Shown one piece after another: positions 7,169 through 13,665 of a stretch of DNA of 30,926 bases. Source of the stretch: Chloroflexota bacterium (lineage in GTDB: Bacteria > Chloroflexota > Anaerolineae > Aggregatilineales > UBA2796); the NCBI GenBank assembly GCA_003695215.1, contig RFIM01000147.1, positions 1 through 30,926 of the forward strand. Direction: 5' to 3'. The translations under genes were made by a program, and so were the position numbers. Positions within the stretch are counted from its first letter, which is position 1. Each line of letters opens with the position of its first letter. The notes under the pieces were generated by a model. It ran no database searches, was not told the DNA's origin, and saw only the letters and a program-made list of their open reading frames with translations.

Positions 7169-7459
7169 TCAGTTGCTCCCTTCTTCAACGGCATCGATGG
7201 CTTGTGCAGCCTCGCGCCGCTCCAAAATGCGTTCCAAAGCCCAGCGCTTCAGGCGGCTGAGCGGACGGCTCTCGACGATCTGCACTAGATCGCCTTCTTG
7301 CGCTTGATTGGCTTCATCATGCGCATAGTACTTGCGCGTTCTGTGCAGCACTTTGTCGTAGATCGGGTGGCGTTTGGCCACGTCGACTTTCACCACGATA
7401 GTCTTGTCCATCTTAGCGCTGGAGACGCGCCCGATCAGACGGCGGCGTTTATTCGGCAT
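7169..7459 (-). CDS. rpsQ: 30S ribosomal protein S17
   Basis: A 96-residue primary small-subunit binding protein. The opening RRRLIGRVSSAKMDKTIVVKVD and the segment HPIYDKVLHRTRKYYAHDEAN are characteristic. DLVQIVESRPLSRLKRWALERI closes the OB fold. The C-terminal tail (about 15 residues after ILERREAAQ) exceeds the E. coli protein. The start lies inside the end of rpmC, an 11-base overlap, so its ribosome-binding site is within the upstream gene and the two are probably coupled. Confidence 0.95.
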   Translation of the reverse strand: MPNKRRRLIGRVSSAKMDKTIVVKVDVAKRHPIYDKVLHRTRKYYAHDEANQAQEGDLVQIVESRPLSRLKRWALERILERREAAQAIDAVEEGSN

Positions 7460-7679
7460 TGCTTTGTTCCTCCTTGCGCACCAGCTCAGCGGCGATCTCG
7501 CGTTCGCGCAGGATGGTGAGCAGGCGTGCGATCTCGTGGCGCTTGAAGCGCAGTTGGTTTGGGTCCTCCAAGGAGCCGCTGCTCCAGCTCAGGCGCAGAC
7601 GGAAGAGTTCTTCGCGTGCCTTCTCAAGGCGCTCCAGAAGCTCGCTGGTTTCTAGTTGGCGCAATTCGTAGGCTTTCAT
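7449..7679 (-). CDS. rpmC: 50S ribosomal protein L29
   Basis: A 76-residue protein at the polypeptide exit of the large subunit, near the docking site for trigger factor and SRP. The typical two-helix pattern is MKAYELRQLETSELLERLEK, then AREELFRLRLSWSSGSLEDP, then RFKRHEIARLLTILREREIA. It overlaps the rplP stop (ATGA at 7676-7679) and its 3' end overlaps rpsQ. It is slightly longer than the 63-67 residues usual in enteric bacteria. Confidence 0.94.
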   Translation of the reverse strand: MKAYELRQLETSELLERLEKAREELFRLRLSWSSGSLEDPNQLRFKRHEIARLLTILREREIAAELVRKEEQSNAE

Positions 7680-8116
7680 TGCGAACTCACTTCCTGGCCA
7701 CTGATTGGGTCTGTGCGTTTGACGAACTTGGTCTTGATCGGCATTTTGAAGCCTGCAAGGCGCAAGGCCTCACGGGCGACTTCTTCTTCAATGCCGGCCA
7801 TTTCGAACAAGATGCGCCCTGGCTTGACGACGCATACCCAGTGATCCACGGCGCCTTTGCCCTTGCCCATGCGCGTCTCAGCAGGTTTGGCCGTCACGGG
7901 CTTATCGGGAAAGATGCGAATCCATAGGCGGCCGCGGCGCTTGATGTAGCGCACAATGGCGCGGCGCGCCGCCTCGATTTGGCGCTGGGTGATCCAGGCG
8001 GGCTCCAGCGCTTGCAGGCCGTAGTCACCAAAGTGGACTTCAGCGCCGCGCGTTGCCTGGCCTTTCATGCGCCCGCGCATTTGCTTGCGGTATTTGACCC
8101 GCTTTGGCATCAACAT
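7676..8116 (-). CDS. rplP: 50S ribosomal protein L16
   Basis: A 146-residue large-subunit protein close to the A-site tRNA and the peptidyl-transferase region. It starts MLMPKRVKYRKQMRGRMKG, the usual L16 opening. A GAGG site eight bases upstream supports the first ATG over the internal Met3. Further markers are VHFGDYGLQALEPAWITQRQIEAARRAI and VKPGRILFEMAGI. Order rpsC-rplP-rpmC is canonical. Confidence 0.96.
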   Translation of the reverse strand: MLMPKRVKYRKQMRGRMKGQATRGAEVHFGDYGLQALEPAWITQRQIEAARRAIVRYIKRRGRLWIRIFPDKPVTAKPAETRMGKGKGAVDHWVCVVKPGRILFEMAGIEEEVAREALRLAGFKMPIKTKFVKRTDPISGQEVSSQ

Positions 8117-8149
8117 AGGTCATTCCTCACTCTTCAAGGCAGCGGCGCG

Positions 8150-8806
8150 CTAGTTCGGCGCGGCTGTTGTCTCTTCTTCCAGCAGTTTCTCGCCTGTGTA
8201 AATCCAGACTTTGATCCCAATGCGCCCATAGGTGGTCAGCGCTTCAGCTGTGCCATAATCCAGGTAGGCGCGCAAAGTGCTGCGCGGCACACGCCCTTCG
8301 CTCTGCCATTCGCGGCGCGCCATATCGGCGCCTGCCAAGCGCCCGTTGACCATGATCTTGATGCCCTGTGCGCCTTGGCGCATGGCTTGCTGAATGGCGC
8401 GCTTGATGGCACGGCTATGCCCAATGCGCTTCTCCAGCTGCTGAGCGATATTCTCGGCTACCAGGACGGGATCCAAATCCGGCTTTTCGATCTCGGTCAC
8501 TTCGATCTTGACCTTCTTATCGGTCAGCTTCTCCAATGCTTGGCGCAACTCAGCGACTTGCTCGCCCTTACGCCCGATCAAAACGCCAGGGCGCGCCGTG
8601 TGGATATTGACCACTAACTGAGCAGGGTAGCGCGAGATTTCGACGCGCGAGATGCCCATGCCCTTCTTGTTCTTCTTCAGCCATTGGCGGATGCGAAAAT
8701 CCTCGTGCAGCATGTCACGGTAGCGCTCGCCTTCGGCGTACCAGCGCCCTTCCCAGGTGCGGTTGATCTTCAGGCGGAAGCCAATCGGATGTACTTTGCG
8801 TCCCAT
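8150..8806 (-). CDS. rpsC: 30S ribosomal protein S3
   Basis: A 218-residue small-subunit protein that lines the mRNA entry tunnel. It begins MGRKVHPIGFRLKINRTWEG, has the KH domain with the RPGVLIGRKGEQVAEL loop, and the C-terminal half with GRLAGADMARREWQSEGRVP and LRAYLDYGTAEALTTYGRIGIKVWIY. The tail is short, without the extended basic tail seen in some phyla. It is separated from rplV by two bases. Confidence 0.96.
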   Translation of the reverse strand: MGRKVHPIGFRLKINRTWEGRWYAEGERYRDMLHEDFRIRQWLKKNKKGMGISRVEISRYPAQLVVNIHTARPGVLIGRKGEQVAELRQALEKLTDKKVKIEVTEIEKPDLDPVLVAENIAQQLEKRIGHSRAIKRAIQQAMRQGAQGIKIMVNGRLAGADMARREWQSEGRVPRSTLRAYLDYGTAEALTTYGRIGIKVWIYTGEKLLEEETTAAPN

Positions 8807-8808
8807 GC

Positions 8809-9150
8809 TTAACTCTCCCGCTCGTCCAGGATGACCGTGACATGCGAATAGCGGCGCACACGCGGCTTATAGCGCCCGCGCGCGCCTGCCTTCACGCGCT
8901 TGAGCCTGAAGGACTCATCTGCGTAGATGGCCTTGATGTACAAATCTGTGCGATTCAGCTCGTTGTTATTCTCAGCGTTAGCAATGGCGCTGACGACCAG
9001 CTTGCGCACCATAGCCGCGCCCTTTTGCGGCATGTGCTGCAGCAGCACCAGCGCCTGGTCCACATTTCTGCCGCGCACTTGGTCGCAGACGAGACGGATT
9101 TTCTGAGGGCTGATCGGCAGGCTGCGCGCCCTTGCGAAAACTTCGGGCAT
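8809..9150 (-). CDS. rplV: 50S ribosomal protein L22
   Basis: A 113-residue protein whose beta-hairpin lines the nascent-peptide tunnel. Typical segments are ARSLPISPQKIRLVCDQVRG, the helix region VVSAIANAENNNELN, and the hairpin end KAGARGRYKPRVRRYSHVTVIL. The hairpin has no visible insertion or deletion of the macrolide-resistance type. It starts three bases after rpsS. Confidence 0.96.
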   Translation of the reverse strand: MPEVFARARSLPISPQKIRLVCDQVRGRNVDQALVLLQHMPQKGAAMVRKLVVSAIANAENNNELNRTDLYIKAIYADESFRLKRVKAGARGRYKPRVRRYSHVTVILDERES

Positions 9151-9153
9151 GGA

Positions 9154-9435
9154 TCAGCCTCCCTTCTTGACTTTCTTCTCGACGATATGCCCGCGGAAGG
9201 TTCGGGTCGGCGCGAACTCGCCGAGTTTGTGCCCGACCATGTTCTCAGTGATGTAGATCGGCACGTGGCGGCGTCCATCATGCACAGCAATGGTATGCCC
9301 GACCATCTGCGGGAAGATGGTCGAGGCGCGGCTCCACGTTTTCAGGACGCGCTTCTCGTTGCGCCGATTCATCTCCTCAATCCGTTTGAGTAGTTTCGGA
9401 TCGACGAAAGGGCCTTTTTTGAGTGAGCGTGACAT
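9154..9435 (-). CDS. rpsS: 30S ribosomal protein S19
   Basis: A 93-residue head protein that interacts with S13 and tRNA. The sequence MSRSLKKGPFVDPKLLKRIE, then TWSRASTIFPQMVGHTIAVHDGR and HVPIYITENMVGHKLGEFAPTR, is an almost consensus S19. Length and position between rplB and rplV are canonical. Confidence 0.97.
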   Translation of the reverse strand: MSRSLKKGPFVDPKLLKRIEEMNRRNEKRVLKTWSRASTIFPQMVGHTIAVHDGRRHVPIYITENMVGHKLGEFAPTRTFRGHIVEKKVKKGG

Positions 9436-9464
9436 AGCCTTCTAAACCTCAACGTTCTCGGCGC

Positions 9465-10304
9465 TCATGAGCGATTCGTGTCTGCTCTGCGGCGGATGAT
9501 GAACTTATCTGTGCGCTTGTTGCGGCGCGTCTTGTAGCCGAGCGCAGGCTTGCCCCAGGGCGTCTTTGGGCCTGGCATGCCAATGGGCGAGCGGCCCTCG
9601 CCGCCACCATGCGGGTGGCTATCGGGATCCATGGCTGAGCCGCGCACAGTGGGGCGCCAGCCCAGCCAGCGGCTGCGCCCTGCCTTGCCCAGCTTAATAT
9701 TCGCGTGATCCAGGTTGCCGACCTGCCCCATGGTGGCCAGGCATTCTTCGCGCACTTTGCGCATCTCGCCGCTGGGCAAGCGGATTTGCGCGTACTTATC
9801 TTCACGCCCGATCAGCTGTGCTGAAGTGCCTGCTGCGCGCACCAACTGGCCGCCGCGCCCGCGCTCCAGCTCGATATTGTGGATCATCGTGCCGACTGGG
9901 ATCATGCTCAGCGGCAAGGCGTTGCCGTCGCGCAGTGGGGCATTCGGCCCGCTCATCAGCACGTCGCCCACTTTAACGTTGAGCGGCGCGATGATGTAGC
10001 GCTTCTCGCCATCTGCGTAAACCAAGAGCGCGATGCGCGCCGTACGGTTCGGATCATATTCGATCGAAGCGACGCGCGCCGGTATGCCGAACTTATCGCG
10101 CTTGAAGTCGATAATGCGGTATTGGCGCTTGTGGCCGCCGCCGCGATGACGCACTGTGACGCGCCCTTGATGGTTGCGCCCTGCCTTGCTGTGCTTCTCG
10201 CGCAGCAGCGATTTCTCGGGCGTCGAGCGCGTGATCTCCTCAAAGGTGTAGCCCGTCATGCCACGGCGGCCGGGCGATGTAGGCTTATAGACTTTGACTG
10301 GCAT
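9465..10304 (-). CDS. rplB: 50S ribosomal protein L2
   Basis: A 279-residue protein that is essential for subunit association and peptidyl-transferase structure. It opens MPVKVYKPTSPGRRGMT, has KRQYRIIDFKRDKFGIPARV, and ends with the conserved block VRGSAMDPDSHPHGGGEGRSPIG that contains the conserved His, then GKPALGYKTRRNKRTDKFI. A GGAAAG-type site precedes the ATG. The upstream gap to rplW (93 bases) holds two hairpins. Confidence 0.97.
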   Translation of the reverse strand: MPVKVYKPTSPGRRGMTGYTFEEITRSTPEKSLLREKHSKAGRNHQGRVTVRHRGGGHKRQYRIIDFKRDKFGIPARVASIEYDPNRTARIALLVYADGEKRYIIAPLNVKVGDVLMSGPNAPLRDGNALPLSMIPVGTMIHNIELERGRGGQLVRAAGTSAQLIGREDKYAQIRLPSGEMRKVREECLATMGQVGNLDHANIKLGKAGRSRWLGWRPTVRGSAMDPDSHPHGGGEGRSPIGMPGPKTPWGKPALGYKTRRNKRTDKFIIRRRADTNRS

Positions 10305-10322
10305 CCTGTCTTTCCCTCACTA

Positions 10323-10344
10323 GCAGAGGAACTTCACCCTCTGC
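10323..10344 (-). other. Hairpin in the rplW-rplB gap, proximal to rplB
   Basis: A perfect 7-bp inverted repeat (10323-10329 GCAGAGG with 10338-10344) encloses an eight-base loop, ending 18 bases before the rplB start on the minus transcript. No U-run follows. It lies just upstream of the rplB ribosome-binding region, so it could affect initiation at rplB or mark an RNA-processing site. Confidence 0.55.
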
Positions 10345-10357
10345 ATCGGTGCGATTG

Positions 10358-10385
10358 AAAACGCGCCATTAGGGTAGCTGGCGCG
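10358..10385 (-). terminator. Terminator-like hairpin between rplW and rplB
   Basis: On the minus transcript a perfect 7-bp GC-rich stem (10379-10385 with 10362-10368; arms CGCGCCA and TGGCGCG) closes a 10-base loop and is followed by UUUU (10361-10358), then C. The stem can gain a G-U pair at its base. The U-tract is short, so complete termination is unlikely. Partial attenuation within the S10 segment, or processing, fits better. The known E. coli attenuator lies upstream of rpsJ, not here. Confidence 0.5.
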
Positions 10386-10397
10386 CCTAGCGGAACC

Positions 10398-10685
10398 TCA
10401 CAAGTTGAACAAGCCGATAGTCTGGCCTTCAGGCAGTGTGACAATCGCCTTTTTCCAAGCAGGCGTGCGCGCATAAGTCTTGCGTCCGCGCCGACCGCGC
10501 TTCATGGGCATGATCATGGTCGCCACTTTGATCACGTCCACGTTGAAGATCACTTCAACGGCTTCCTTGATCTGAATTTTGTTGGCGCGCATGTCTACCT
10601 CGAAGGTGAACTGGTTTTGTTCACGAGCGAGGATAGTCGAGCCTTCGGTGATGATCGGACGCTTGATGACTTCGTACAAGTGCAT
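10398..10685 (-). CDS. rplW: 50S ribosomal protein L23
   Basis: A 95-residue exit-tunnel rim protein and docking site for trigger factor. Diagnostic parts are MHLYEVIKRPIITEGSTILA, FEVDMRANKIQIKEAVE and the loop MPMKRGRRGRKTYARTPAWKKA. The ATG at 10685 is preferred because GGAGG ends seven bases before it. An in-frame GTG at 10691 is too close to that site. The start lies just after the rplD stop. Confidence 0.95.
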   Translation of the reverse strand: MHLYEVIKRPIITEGSTILAREQNQFTFEVDMRANKIQIKEAVEVIFNVDVIKVATMIMPMKRGRRGRKTYARTPAWKKAIVTLPEGQTIGLFNL

Positions 10686-10687
10686 GA

Positions 10688-11332
10688 TCACTCCTCCGCT
10701 GCAACAGGCGCGCCCAGCAAGATGCGCTTCATGACTTCAAGCGAGGCCAGCGGCACGATCACGCGATCGTGGCGCAGCAGATCGCGCACGTTCATGTAGG
10801 GCGTGTGCAGATACATGACGCGCTCTAGGTTGCGCGTGGCGCGCTCGACGATCTCATCGCGCTTGGGCAGCAAGAGCAAGGCGCTCTGCTCGCCCACCAA
10901 GGCTTTGATGGCCGCTGCCATCAACTTGGCTTTTGGTTGGCTCAGGCTCAGTTCGTTCACAAAGACCAGTTGCCCATCGCGTGCCAGCGCCGAGAGCGCG
11001 CTCTTGATCGCCGCGCGGCGCATTTTCTTGGGCATAGCCTTAGTGTACTTGTGCGGAATCGGGCCGTGTGCGCGCCCGCCGCCGACGAAGATCGGCGCAT
11101 TGCGGCTGCCATGCCGCGCGCGTCCAGTGCCCTTCTGGCGATACCACTTGGCTTTAGTGCGATTCACCTCGCCTCGCCGTTTGGTCTTGTGGGTGCCCAG
11201 CCGCGCATTGGCGTTCTGCATCACTACGTACTGATGCATCAGGCCGACGTTGATCTTGTACTCAAAAATCTCAGCAGGCAGGTCTACGGTGCCGACCTGT
11301 TTGCCCTGCATATCCAACACAGGAACGTTCAT
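10688..11332 (-). CDS. rplD: 50S ribosomal protein L4
   Basis: A 214-residue large-subunit protein whose extended loop reaches the exit tunnel. In E. coli it also represses the S10 operon. It has the L4 hallmark RQKGTGRARHGSRNAPIFVGGG, then AHGPIPHKYTKAMPKKMRRAA, and the C-terminal NLERVMYLHTPYMNVRDLLRHD. Length is typical. It follows rplC after 19 bases. No E. coli-like L4 target hairpin was recognised upstream of rpsJ. Confidence 0.96.
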   Translation of the reverse strand: MNVPVLDMQGKQVGTVDLPAEIFEYKINVGLMHQYVVMQNANARLGTHKTKRRGEVNRTKAKWYRQKGTGRARHGSRNAPIFVGGGRAHGPIPHKYTKAMPKKMRRAAIKSALSALARDGQLVFVNELSLSQPKAKLMAAAIKALVGEQSALLLLPKRDEIVERATRNLERVMYLHTPYMNVRDLLRHDRVIVPLASLEVMKRILLGAPVAAEE

Positions 11333-11351
11333 TGCTCAATCTCCGCTCGGT

Positions 11352-11987
11352 CTAGCGCTTGCGCGCCTTGACAGACTCTTTGATGATGACTAGACCGCCT
11401 GCAGCGCCTGGCACAGAGCCTTTGACTGCCAGCAGGTTGCGTTCTGCGTCCACTGCCATCACCTCTAAGTTCTGTGTGGTGACGCGCTCGTTGCCCATGC
11501 GCCCGGCGCGGCGCGTGCCCTTCTTGACGCGCCCGGGCGTCGTCCCGGAGCTGCTGCCACCTGGTGCCCGCGTCCGATCTGAGGCGCCGTGCGTTGTGGC
11601 TTGGCGATGGAAGCCGTGCCGCTTGATTGTGCCTGCGAAGCCGCGCCCTTTGCTCGTGCCAACCACGTCCACGCGGTCGCCGGCATCGAACATCTCCACG
11701 GTCAAGCGCTGACCCTCCTGCACGTCTACTTCGCGCACGCGGAACTCGCGCAGATAGCGCAGCGTCGGCAGATTGCGTTTGAGCAGATGCCCACGCTCGC
11801 CGCCTGTCAATTTCTCGGGCGCCACTTCCTCAAAGCCAACCTGCACAGCTGTGTAGCCATCCCGATCAGGCGTCCGAATCATGGTGACGAAGCATGGCCC
11901 AGCCTGAATGACCGTGACAGGCGTCACCTTGCCGTCAGGCGCGATCAGCTGTGTCATGCCGAGCTTTCTTCCGATGATACCCTTCAT
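11352..11987 (-). CDS. rplC: 50S ribosomal protein L3
   Basis: A 211-residue protein that initiates 50S assembly and reaches the peptidyl-transferase centre. It begins MKGIIGRKLGMTQLIAPDG and contains the central loop SKGRGFAGTIKRHGFHRQATTHGAS, then GRMGNERVTTQNLEVMAVDAERNLLAVKGSVPGAAGGLVI. The Gln in the conserved HRQ segment is the site that is methylated in E. coli (inferred by homology only). It follows rpsJ by 59 bases. Confidence 0.96.
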   Translation of the reverse strand: MKGIIGRKLGMTQLIAPDGKVTPVTVIQAGPCFVTMIRTPDRDGYTAVQVGFEEVAPEKLTGGERGHLLKRNLPTLRYLREFRVREVDVQEGQRLTVEMFDAGDRVDVVGTSKGRGFAGTIKRHGFHRQATTHGASDRTRAPGGSSSGTTPGRVKKGTRRAGRMGNERVTTQNLEVMAVDAERNLLAVKGSVPGAAGGLVIIKESVKARKR

Positions 11988-12046
11988 TCGATCCTCCGAA
12001 GTATCCAGAGGTATCCCGCGATCTCTAAAGCGACAAAGCGCGTGCG

Positions 12047-12355
12047 CTAAATCTTGATCTCGATGTCCACGCCGGCAGGCAGATCGAGCCGCGTCAGCGA
12101 GTCTATGGTCTTGCTATCAGGATCGATCACATCGATCAGGCGCTTGTGCGTCCTGATCTCGAAATGCTCCTGTGAGTCTTTGTCGATGAACGGCGAGCGC
12201 CGCACAGTGAAGCGCTCAATGCGCGTTGGCAATGGCACGGGCCCGACCACGCGCGCGCCTGTGCGCTCAGCCGTCTCGACGATGCGTGCCGCCGACTGGT
12301 CGATCACGCGATGATCGTAGCCTTTGAGGCGAATGCGAATCTTGTACTTTGCCAT
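12047..12355 (-). CDS. rpsJ: 30S ribosomal protein S10
   Basis: A 102-residue head protein of the small subunit, also NusE, a transcription antitermination partner of NusB. The sequence MAKYKIRIRLKGYDHRVIDQ, then VVGPVPLPTRIERFTVRRSPFIDKDSQEHFEIR, matches the family over its whole length. A longer in-frame ORF begins at 12412, but those 19 codons run through the tuf-rpsJ hairpin and are not S10-like. A GAGGAAGAG site lies just upstream of the ATG at 12355, which fixes the start. Confidence 0.96.
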   Translation of the reverse strand: MAKYKIRIRLKGYDHRVIDQSAARIVETAERTGARVVGPVPLPTRIERFTVRRSPFIDKDSQEHFEIRTHKRLIDVIDPDSKTIDSLTRLDLPAGVDIEIKI

Positions 12356-12377
12356 GCTCTCTTCCTCTTTTGGCAAA

Positions 12378-12407
12378 CACAGGGCAACGATGCAGCGCTG
12401 CCCTGTG
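12378..12407 (-). other. Hairpin at the str/S10 boundary (tuf-rpsJ gap)
   Basis: A perfect 9-bp inverted repeat (12378-12386 CACAGGGCA with 12399-12407) closes a 12-base loop in the 75-base gap. On the minus transcript only UUU follows before GCC, so it is a weak terminator at best. It ends about 22 bases before the rpsJ ATG, just ahead of its ribosome-binding site. It could attenuate or be a processing site that separates str and S10 messages. No promoter was clear in the gap. Confidence 0.65.
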
Positions 12408-12430
12408 CGCAATGCTCAAAGGACTATCGC

Positions 12431-13630
12431 TCAGTCGAGCACTTCAGTGATGACGCCCGCGCCGACTGTCAGGCCGCCTTCACGAATGGCGAACTTCGAG
12501 CCCTTCTCCAGCGCCACTGGCACAATCAGCTCGACCGTCATGTTCACGTTATCGCCAGGCATGACCATTTCCACGCCCTGCGGCAAGTGGATGGTGCCTG
12601 TCACGTCCATTGTGCGAATGAAGAACTGCGGGCGATAGCCGGACATGAAGGCTTTGTGGCGGCCGCCTTCTTCCTTCCTCAGCACGTACACTTCGCACTG
12701 GAAGCGCCGATGCGGCTTGATCGAACCCGGCTTGGCCAAGACCATGCCGCGCTCCACTTCTTCACGCGTCGTGCCGCGCAGCAAAATGCCTGCGTTATCG
12801 CCGGCCTGGGCCTGATCGAGCTCCTTGTGGAACATCTCAATGCCCGTGACCACAGTCTTCATGCTCTCTTCGCGCAAGCCGATGATCTCGACTTCCTCGC
12901 CCTTCTTGAGCGTGCCGCGCTCCACGCGCCCAGTGACTACAGTGCCGCGCCCTTTGATGCTGAAGACGTCTTCAATGGGCATCAGGAAAGGCTTGTCTAT
13001 CTCGCGCTGCGGCTGCGGAATGTACTCATCCACAACATCCATCAGCTGCAAAATCGGCGCGTAGTCGGGATGATTGGGATCGTCGCTGGTGCACTCGAGC
13101 GCCTTCAAGGCTGAGCCGCGCACAATCGGCACGTCTTCAGGGTAGCCATAGCTGGAGAGCAGCTCGCGCAGCTCCAGTTCCACCAGCTCCAGCAACTCAG
13201 GATCATCCATCTGGTCGATCTTGTTCAAGAAGATCACGATAGCAGGCACTTCCACTTGGCGCGCCAACAGCACGTGCTCGCGTGTTTGCGGCATCGGGCC
13301 ATCAGGTGCGCTGACCACCAAGATCGCGCCGTCCATTTGGGCCGCGCCTGTGATCATGTTCTTGATGTAGTCACGATGCCCAGGGCAGTCCACATGGGCG
13401 TAGTGGCGCTTGCGCGTCTCGTACTCGACGTGCGTGATGTTGATGGTGATGCCGCGCGCTTTTTCTTCAGGCGCGTTGTCGATCTGGTCATAGGCGCGGT
13501 AGTCGGCCAGCTTTTGCAATGCCAGCACTTTGGTGATGGCTGCGGTCAGCGAAGTCTTGCCATGGTCAACATGACCGATGGTGCCGATGTTGCAATGCGG
13601 CTTAGTACGCTCAAACTTGCTCTTAGCCAT
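12431..13630 (-). CDS. tuf: Elongation factor Tu
   Basis: A 399-residue GTPase that delivers aminoacyl-tRNA to the ribosome. Motifs are GHVDHGKT (P-loop), the switch region GITIN, DCPGHRDYIKN, and NKIDQM; the Ser-Ala-Leu SALKALE follows. Domain 2 and 3 markers are VFSIKGRGTVVTGRVERG and YRPQFFIRTMDVTGTI, ending GAGVITEVLD. It lies 35 bases after fusA with an AGGAG site. Only this copy is visible, and a second copy elsewhere cannot be excluded. Confidence 0.98.
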   Translation of the reverse strand: MAKSKFERTKPHCNIGTIGHVDHGKTSLTAAITKVLALQKLADYRAYDQIDNAPEEKARGITINITHVEYETRKRHYAHVDCPGHRDYIKNMITGAAQMDGAILVVSAPDGPMPQTREHVLLARQVEVPAIVIFLNKIDQMDDPELLELVELELRELLSSYGYPEDVPIVRGSALKALECTSDDPNHPDYAPILQLMDVVDEYIPQPQREIDKPFLMPIEDVFSIKGRGTVVTGRVERGTLKKGEEVEIIGLREESMKTVVTGIEMFHKELDQAQAGDNAGILLRGTTREEVERGMVLAKPGSIKPHRRFQCEVYVLRKEEGGRHKAFMSGYRPQFFIRTMDVTGTIHLPQGVEMVMPGDNVNMTVELIVPVALEKGSKFAIREGGLTVGAGVITEVLD

Positions 13631-13665
13631 GGTTGCCTCTCATCTCCTGCAATTGGTTATTGAAC

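Noticed and set aside
12356..12412. N-terminal extension of S10 to 12412
   Set aside because: The extra 19 codons are not S10-like and run through the tuf-rpsJ hairpin. The ATG at 12355 has a good ribosome-binding site.
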